Origin: an uncultured Prevotellaceae bacterium
GTDB lineage: Bacteria; Bacteroidota; Bacteroidia; Bacteroidales; Bacteroidaceae
DNA: 64,000 bases
Assembly: GCA_949295905.1 (NCBI GenBank)
Contig: CASFNA010000010.1
Coordinates: 79,481-143,480 of the forward strand
Direction of reading: 5' to 3'
The position numbers and the translations under genes are program-made. Positions 58,708 to 64,000 of this stretch are shown here, piece after piece (positions within the stretch are counted from its first letter, which is position 1; every line of letters begins with the position of its first letter). The notes under the pieces were generated by a model. The model searched no databases. It saw only the letters and a list, made by a program, of their open reading frames with translations, and was not told where the DNA came from.

Positions 58708-61700
58708 ATGGCTGATAGAATTCAACATCGCAGGGATACAAAAGCCCGATGGGCTGAATACAACCCTATACTCTTAGAGGGTGAAGTGGGTTATGTGACC
58801 GATAATCCTAACCAATACAAGATTGGTGACGGAGTTCATGCGTGGAATGATTTGCCGTTCAGAGGTTTTGACGGAACAGTGACACAAGAAACAGGTAATG
58901 CTACAGATGCAGTTATGTCGCAAAAGGCTGTAACGGAAGCATTGGAAGCTGTTATAGGCAAGGTTGACCTTCTTGACCTTATGGCTAACAAGACACCAGA
59001 TGAAATGGGTTTGTCACCAACCGCTGGTCATTCGAGATATGAAGTATATTATATCTTTAGTGATACAATAAATGCGAATGTTGGTACATTGGACGTATTT
59101 TCTGATAATATGTTACATGTGTTAACGACTGTATTCACCACGCATTTTCTGTTGGATGATGGCAACATTTCCTCAACACATGTTGATGATAAGATATTCA
59201 CTTACTACAGAAGCTGGAACTACAATGCCCCCAATCTTGACACTGAAAAAAACACTTGGACAAAGTGGAAGGAATATAATGTAAACATAGTACATCAGAA
59301 AGGTGACAGTCTTACAGATGTCATGTCGCAAGCTGCTGTAACTGCGGAATTAAGCGGAATAGAAGCAAAAGTCGGATATGTTACATGCACCACAGGAGCA
59401 TCCGATTCCGCTAAAACGGTTTCGCTTTCTGGTTTCGCCCTTACGACAGGCATCCGCCTTGTCGTGAAGATGAGTTATGCGAACACGGCAGCATCGGCTA
59501 CGCTGAACGTGAACAATACAGGTGCGAAAACGCTGTATTATAACGGCAATCCGGCAACGGCGGACAACACTTGGGAAGACGGCGAGACGCTGGACGTGTA
59601 CTATGACGGCACGAACTATCAGGCAAGCAATGTCCTTGGCGGTTCGGGAAGCGGCGGCAACATGATACTGGAATGGGACACGGATGCCGCGACCACGCGC
59701 TTGCAGGTGAAGCAGAGCCAGCGCAAGGCAGGAGTTATCGTTTCTTATAACAATCCAATCATGGGATGGGTGAACGAACAGTATGTCGGGACGCTGTTCA
59801 CGGATGTAGAATGGGTAAAAGATGAAAACTGGGACAAAACTGTAACAAGCAAACAGATCTCTACATTAACAAGAACGGCATCCCTGATAGGGGATTACCT
59901 TGTCAATTCGTTAACAGGAGAACTCACATCCAATGGAGGTTGGAAGTCTTTTAAGGCGGAAGTTTCATGTTATTCAAAAATACATAGTTATGTAGGGTCT
60001 TCCCCTATTGGTATTGTTGGTATGGCTTTTTATGATGATGAAGACACGTTCATCAGCGGTTATCAGGCGATCAGCGCATCGTATTATGAAGAAGTGGAGC
60101 TTGCAATCCCAGAAAACGCAGTTACAGCCCGTTGGAGTTGGCTTGTAGACGGCAATCAAAACCAGCCGTTCCCCTATAACGGGGATTATTCTGTCATACC
60201 ACAACCTGCTTTAGACGCAGAGAACATAGCTTATGGAAACGGGACACAAGCCGATTTCAATGGGAAAGTGGAGGAAAGATTAGAAGAATTGTCAGATTTA
60301 AGCGGGACAATAGAATTGACTGACATCAACGGCGTAAGCAATCATGATACGCCGAACTTGCTTAATCCAGAAGGTTTCCAAAAAACATTCAATGACGGAA
60401 TCCAGGACTTCACTCCTCCGAACGAAGGTTACGAAATGTCAAACCGTATTGAATGTACAGCTGGAGATTGGTTTACCCGTACAGGTACGGCTACGGGTAT
60501 GGTGGTAGTTACTGATGCTGACGACACAAACGGACAAAGGTTATTCCAAGAGAACGGAAGTACATTGGGTAATACGTTCCAGGTGCCCGATGATATGGCA
60601 TGGGTAAGATATATCCGAATGGCAGTAGAGGTGGCAGGAGTGGAAGAAGGAACTGTTGCCGTATGTCGAGGCAAACAAGCATATCTTGGCGATGATAAAG
60701 GAGATTTTGTTACAATTGATTCCTTAAGGGTAACAAAACGTAATTTAGCAAAAGACGTTTCTTATCTGAAATCGCCAGACGGGAAGTATTGGGAACTATA
60801 CGTAGACGAAAGTCATACCTTGAAAATAAAAGAAGTTGACCCGGATGTAATACCAGACAGCGAATTGCCAGCATCATGGGACACGTTGAATCTAACGGGA
60901 ACTTTTGAGAACTCTTTTGACAGGGCTTGCATTATGAGTAACAAGTTCCTGATAGACATGAAATACAGTGGCGCTGTTAAAGTTTATGAGATTCCAACAG
61001 CGCTGATAAACGAATGGTGTAATTTTGAACATTTCTACACAGATGAAGGTAATGAGCGTTATATTGTGGCAACAATGGAAAATGTCGCCGGCAATAACAC
61101 ATCTGGCATCACTATATTTGACGAGAAATTTAACATAATTGAATCAGGAATAAAAATGGTATCTACATTGAATGGGTTTCTTGATTTACATGACTTTGTG
61201 TATATAGCTGATGACCATCTTATACTATTTGATTCCATGAGCTATGATGTTGATATTTCTGGAGTAGGTGAAAAGAACATTCGTGGTGCCGTAATCCAGG
61301 AGATAAAAAAGGAAAACGGCGTGTGGAAGCAGATAGGAGGCATGGCACTAAACGATTATCCTCAACTATGCACGGACGCATTCGGAGATTTGGGAGATGT
61401 AGTTGACGCACACCCGAATACGCTTGGACTTGATTATGACGGGAATATAATAATAAATTTGAGAAATTGGGATACGTGGATTAAAATTCGCCGCGTAGAC
61501 AATGGTGACGGAACTGTCACAATCGGCTCACAAAACAAGGACTACAATGAAGCCATAATCGGCAGAGTCGGAGGAAGGCATAATTCGGCGTATATTGATG
61601 ACAAGCGCGTGTTGGAGCAAGGATTTACATTCACAGACACACCTGCGGAATATACAGAAGTATCGTCTGACGAATGGGAAGACTGGATGTTTTTCCACGC

Positions 61701-62208
61701 ACATGATGTGAAATATTGGGGGATGAAAGACATAGAGGGGACTAAATACCCAACTTACACACTGTTCGACAACAATTATTGCACAGAAAACAGGAATGTA
61801 AACAACGCATACAACATTCTAAACAAACGTAATAATGTAATTATTAATCCGAAAGGGAATGTGTCAGCGAACTATAATAACACGTATGATTCAGATGAAA
61901 ATTATGCAAAATACACGTGCTCAAGAGTTGTTCAATTGTCAATAGACTGGGAAAACCATCTCATTAAGGACTATAGAATTTATATAGTTCCGAAAATGTA
62001 TGCAAGAGAACAAAGCGGAGCAACAATGTACAAAGAGGGAGTAATAAGCATTGATTATTCATACAATGGCGGATTTGGTCTGTGGGATTTCACCACAGAG
62101 GACACACAGGTTAGCGGACATATTTACTCAGGTGGGAAACGCCTGTTCTGGGGGCAGTTCGCAACCCATCGCAAGTGTTACAGGACGAATACTTATAACT
62201 TAAGATAA
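58708..62208 (+). CDS. Large phage tail fibre: Mtd-type N-terminus, arylsulfotransferase-like C-terminal propeller
   Basis: A 1166-residue protein. Residues 1-60 are the Mtd/fibre N-terminal type: RIQHRRDTKARWAEYNPILL, GEVGYVTDNPNQYKIGDGVHAW and NDLPF. Repeats MSQKAVTEAL (about 73) and MSQAAVTAEL (about 207) follow, as in many Bacteroidales fibres. The C-terminal third (about 790-1166) reads as an arylsulfotransferase-like beta-propeller: LHDFVYIADDHLILFD (H828), DAHPNTLGLDYDGNIIINLRN (H902), FFHAHDVKYWG (H997, H999) and SRVVQLSIDW. Such histidines are catalytic in ASST enzymes. Whether sulfate is transferred or the fold only binds host glycan is unknown. Confidence 0.78.
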   Translation: MADRIQHRRDTKARWAEYNPILLEGEVGYVTDNPNQYKIGDGVHAWNDLPFRGFDGTVTQETGNATDAVMSQKAVTEALEAVIGKVDLLDLMANKTPDEMGLSPTAGHSRYEVYYIFSDTINANVGTLDVFSDNMLHVLTTVFTTHFLLDDGNISSTHVDDKIFTYYRSWNYNAPNLDTEKNTWTKWKEYNVNIVHQKGDSLTDVMSQAAVTAELSGIEAKVGYVTCTTGASDSAKTVSLSGFALTTGIRLVVKMSYANTAASATLNVNNTGAKTLYYNGNPATADNTWEDGETLDVYYDGTNYQASNVLGGSGSGGNMILEWDTDAATTRLQVKQSQRKAGVIVSYNNPIMGWVNEQYVGTLFTDVEWVKDENWDKTVTSKQISTLTRTASLIGDYLVNSLTGELTSNGGWKSFKAEVSCYSKIHSYVGSSPIGIVGMAFYDDEDTFISGYQAISASYYEEVELAIPENAVTARWSWLVDGNQNQPFPYNGDYSVIPQPALDAENIAYGNGTQADFNGKVEERLEELSDLSGTIELTDINGVSNHDTPNLLNPEGFQKTFNDGIQDFTPPNEGYEMSNRIECTAGDWFTRTGTATGMVVVTDADDTNGQRLFQENGSTLGNTFQVPDDMAWVRYIRMAVEVAGVEEGTVAVCRGKQAYLGDDKGDFVTIDSLRVTKRNLAKDVSYLKSPDGKYWELYVDESHTLKIKEVDPDVIPDSELPASWDTLNLTGTFENSFDRACIMSNKFLIDMKYSGAVKVYEIPTALINEWCNFEHFYTDEGNERYIVATMENVAGNNTSGITIFDEKFNIIESGIKMVSTLNGFLDLHDFVYIADDHLILFDSMSYDVDISGVGEKNIRGAVIQEIKKENGVWKQIGGMALNDYPQLCTDAFGDLGDVVDAHPNTLGLDYDGNIIINLRNWDTWIKIRRVDNGDGTVTIGSQNKDYNEAIIGRVGGRHNSAYIDDKRVLEQGFTFTDTPAEYTEVSSDEWEDWMFFHAHDVKYWGMKDIEGTKYPTYTLFDNNYCTENRNVNNAYNILNKRNNVIINPKGNVSANYNNTYDSDENYAKYTCSRVVQLSIDWENHLIKDYRIYIVPKMYAREQSGATMYKEGVISIDYSYNGGFGLWDFTTEDTQVSGHIYSGGKRLFWGQFATHRKCYRTNTYNLR

Positions 62209-62216
62209 AAACGAAC

Positions 62217-62522
62217 ATGAAAGGATTAGTAGAAAAAATCGGGATTGACAAGCTTGCCCATTTGGGTATCGGAGGGCTTGTGTGCGCGTTGTTTACGTTT
62301 GTGGTCATGCTGCAAGACATGGATACGCTGCTGGGCGGCAATGTGTGGCGTGCGTTGTTAACTCCGTTTATCGGAACGGTGGCAGTTATGATGTTTGAGC
62401 TGTTCAAGGAGTATCTGGACAGTGAATTTAACTGGAAGGATGTGCTGTGGACTTTTATCGGGTGCCTGCTGGTGTTTGCGGCAGTCGGAATGGGGATATT
62501 GTTTTATGTGTTGTCTAATTAG
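62217..62522 (+). CDS. Small membrane protein after the tail fibre, holin-like candidate
   Basis: A 101-residue protein with three hydrophobic segments (about residues 16-32, 45-62, 76-98) and a short N-terminal amphipathic start (MKGLVEKIGIDKLAHLGIGG). Nine bases after the fibre gene, so co-transcribed. Position at the end of a tail module and size suit a holin or lysis accessory, but no family motif proves it. The DKLAHLGIGG start also recalls the YfiM/DUF2279-type small membrane proteins. Confidence 0.55.
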   Translation: MKGLVEKIGIDKLAHLGIGGLVCALFTFVVMLQDMDTLLGGNVWRALLTPFIGTVAVMMFELFKEYLDSEFNWKDVLWTFIGCLLVFAAVGMGILFYVLSN

Positions 62523-62636
62523 CACTACTATAAACAATTTGCTTGCTAAGCCATGCTTATATCCATCTACAGTAAACTATACCGCTAAGATGTAGAAGCG
62601 GCTGCTACGGCATTGCAAATATGCTCTATGACGGAG

Positions 62637-62687
62637 AATAAGGGAACGGAAGATAAGATTTTCTATCCGTTCCCTTATTTTTTTCTA
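62637..62687 (+). terminator. Terminator of the tail-fibre operon
   Basis: AATAAGGGAACGGA pairs perfectly with TCCGTTCCCTTATT, followed by TTTTTTTC. It also faces the minus-strand transposase. Confidence 0.9.
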
Positions 62688-62709
62688 TCCGTAGCCATAG
62701 ACAGAATTT

Positions 62710-63774
62710 TTATATTGCAGCCTTTTTCGGTCGGCTCGTCACCTCATTGTAAGTTATCCTGCGTCTGCAATTTGCGGTGAAATAGTGGAAACGCTCACTT
62801 TCGTCCATGTCATTGGTGTTGTAACGGAAACTAAACTCATCAAAATACCTTTGCATGTGCTTGCGGCTTATCCAACTGTAAGTACCGTTTATGGCACGTT
62901 TGCAATAGTTGCTCCAAAACGCTTCAATGGTATTGGTATATGCGCCACCGTCAACGTAGATACCGTGGCCGTGGTCAACGATATGGTGGTTATACAGCTT
63001 ACTGATTGTCTTGTAGCCCTGCCACTCATCGGAGTACACCTTGGCGGTACGCTTAACCTTACGCAATACTGGCACTGTAAGCTGCTTGTAGGTGGTATTC
63101 TTGACCACTTTACAAACCACGCAGCCCCCACGTTCGAGAATGCCCATGACGGGTGTCTTGTCCTTAAAGCTCCTGACCTGCGAGTTCTTGACTTTTTTAT
63201 TCTTGTGGCGGTTCTTGTTCTTGCCGCCCACGAAAGTTTCATCCAGCTCAACCTCACCGCTGAACTTGTCCGTTGTCTCCATGCCGAAGTTTTCACGGAT
63301 GCGCTGTAACATGAACCACGCAGTCTTTTGCGTCACGCCTATGTCCTTGGCCAGTTGCACGGAGGATATGCCTTTCTTGTGTGACGTGACGAGGAAGATA
63401 GCCATGAACCACTGGTAGAGCGAGGTCTTGCTGCCCTCAAACATTGTACCGATACGGACATTGAAGTTCTTGCCCGTGTTCTTGCAACGGTACATGCCAT
63501 CGCCACGGCGATAAACCTTTGAAGTTGGGTCGTATGGAGATACTGGCTCACCGTCAGGCCAAAGCTGGCGTTCAAGGTACACTATGCAGCTTTTCTCATC
63601 GGGAAACGCTGCATGGAAGTCCGCCATTGACTTGAATTTGCCGATATTGCTGCCTACTTTCCTTTTCATAAGCCCCTTGTTTTTGTTGTTCTTTAGGGCT
63701 ATTAACTTTGGCGACAATTTTTCTTTGGGCAGAAAACGCCTGAAAACTGTGGATTTTCGGGGTGGCGCAAGCAT
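62710..63774 (-). CDS. IS1595-type (ISXO2-like) transposase
   Basis: A 354-residue DDE transposase. A zinc-ribbon-like N-terminal segment (DGMYRCKNTGKNFNVRIGTMFEGS) is followed by WFMAIFLVTSHKKGISSVQLAKDIG. The catalytic acidic residues follow in ELDETFVGGK (first), VYSDEWQGYK (second) and NTIEAFWSNYCKRAINGTY (third), with the family pattern intact. The start is either the listed one or MKRKVGSNIGKF at 63669. No clear terminal inverted repeats or target duplication were found nearby, so the boundaries of the element are not called. Confidence 0.88.
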   Translation of the reverse strand: MLAPPRKSTVFRRFLPKEKLSPKLIALKNNKNKGLMKRKVGSNIGKFKSMADFHAAFPDEKSCIVYLERQLWPDGEPVSPYDPTSKVYRRGDGMYRCKNTGKNFNVRIGTMFEGSKTSLYQWFMAIFLVTSHKKGISSVQLAKDIGVTQKTAWFMLQRIRENFGMETTDKFSGEVELDETFVGGKNKNRHKNKKVKNSQVRSFKDKTPVMGILERGGCVVCKVVKNTTYKQLTVPVLRKVKRTAKVYSDEWQGYKTISKLYNHHIVDHGHGIYVDGGAYTNTIEAFWSNYCKRAINGTYSWISRKHMQRYFDEFSFRYNTNDMDESERFHYFTANCRRRITYNEVTSRPKKAAI

Positions 63775-64000
63775 GGCACGTTGCTAACTTGCTGTCATCA
63801 AGCGAGTTTTGTTAAAGTGTTAAACTTTTATAACAGAATTACGTGACACATTTTTAGGCTAAATCTGTATAAGGAATATACCTCTTTGAAATCAAGAGAG
63901 TTAGAAGAATTACCTCGTTTTCGGGTAATGAGTTGGTAACCGTTCTAATTGCCGTGGTCTGCATCGCTTTGCTTGTTCGGGAAACTCTTACGGTACAAAG
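63775..64000. other. Right window edge, no gene recognised
   Basis: AT-rich, then ordinary sequence (from about 63930) with no open frame of note. No tRNA-like or attachment-site-like sequence can be recognised. Whatever follows the element lies outside the window. Confidence 0.4.

Noticed and set aside
1-64000. CRISPR arrays, tRNA and rRNA genes
   Set aside because: No regularly spaced direct repeats of 25-40 bases and no T-loop (GGTTCGAAT) or rRNA-like sequence were noticed in reading both strands.
63775-64000. Attachment site or terminal repeat of an integrated element at the right edge
   Set aside because: No duplicated sequence matching the left side of the accessory block could be found by eye; the block may extend past the window.

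Overview
The window looks like a Bacteroidales chromosome, most likely Prevotellaceae. The evidence is a SusC/SusD pair, a NigD-like and a GIN-domain lipoprotein, secreted proteins ending in type-IX-secretion-like C-terminal motifs, Bacteroidetes promoters (TTTG, about 19 bases, TAnnTTTG) in front of many genes, and weak or absent Shine-Dalgarno sites. Core genes are GC-rich. Several blocks (about 21.7-23.6 kb, 42.2-45.2 kb and 48.7-64 kb) are visibly AT-richer and look acquired. I saw no tRNA or rRNA gene.

Layout. 0-21.5 kb is core: the end of a GLUG/BIG2 surface protein, gyrB, a secreted protein, an OPT-family oligopeptide transporter, a sirtuin, three tandem FKBP prolyl isomerases, an Lrp/AsnC regulator, an amidotransferase-M19 dipeptidase fusion, an M28/glutaminyl-cyclase-like lipoprotein and a SusC/SusD pair. 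21.7-24.2 kb holds a two-gene AAA ATPase plus TOPRIM cassette that resembles split OLD/PARIS-type defence modules, then a small PH-like membrane protein. 24.3-42 kb is core again: radC, a glycosyltransferase, efp, rpmH, a PASTA protein, an RluA-type synthase, ddl, an acyltransferase, a NigD-like protein, a GIN-domain protein, an ECF sigma locus whose sigma gene is frameshifted, a MORN-GH25 lysozyme operon with inositol-phosphate synthase, a PatB-type lyase and murF.

42-45.2 kb is a type II restriction-modification island: a cytosine-5 methyltransferase converging on a probable endonuclease gene, with a controller-type HTH protein upstream of the endonuclease. The methyltransferase and endonuclease genes are each out of frame by one base at a homopolymer. 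45.3-48.6 kb returns to core (folP, cdaA, a small conserved-looking gene, an OmpA-family lipoprotein).

48.7-64 kb is accessory DNA. It begins with a 128-residue protein that looks like the C-terminal half of FtsZ without the GTPase half, which is the most unusual item in the window. There follow unrecognised genes, a broken PD-(D/E)XK nuclease, an HNH nuclease, a structured leader before a secreted protein, and a phage-like tail module. One tail gene is broken by an exact 83-bp tandem duplication. The large tail fibre has an Mtd-type N-terminus and an arylsulfotransferase-like C-terminal propeller. The block ends with an IS1595-type transposase. No integrase, terminase, capsid or portal gene is visible, so this is either a fragment or part of an element that continues past the right edge.

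Intergenic DNA carries at least four families of palindromic repeats: (A) 121-bp elements with TAGGGACATAAT ends, (B) about 115-124-bp elements with arms around GGTAACTGTCAT, (C) GGCCGTCTTTTG terminator-like arrays, and (D) long purine-rich hairpins built on GAAGTTAAAGGAG-like words. They account for most of the gaps longer than 250 bases.
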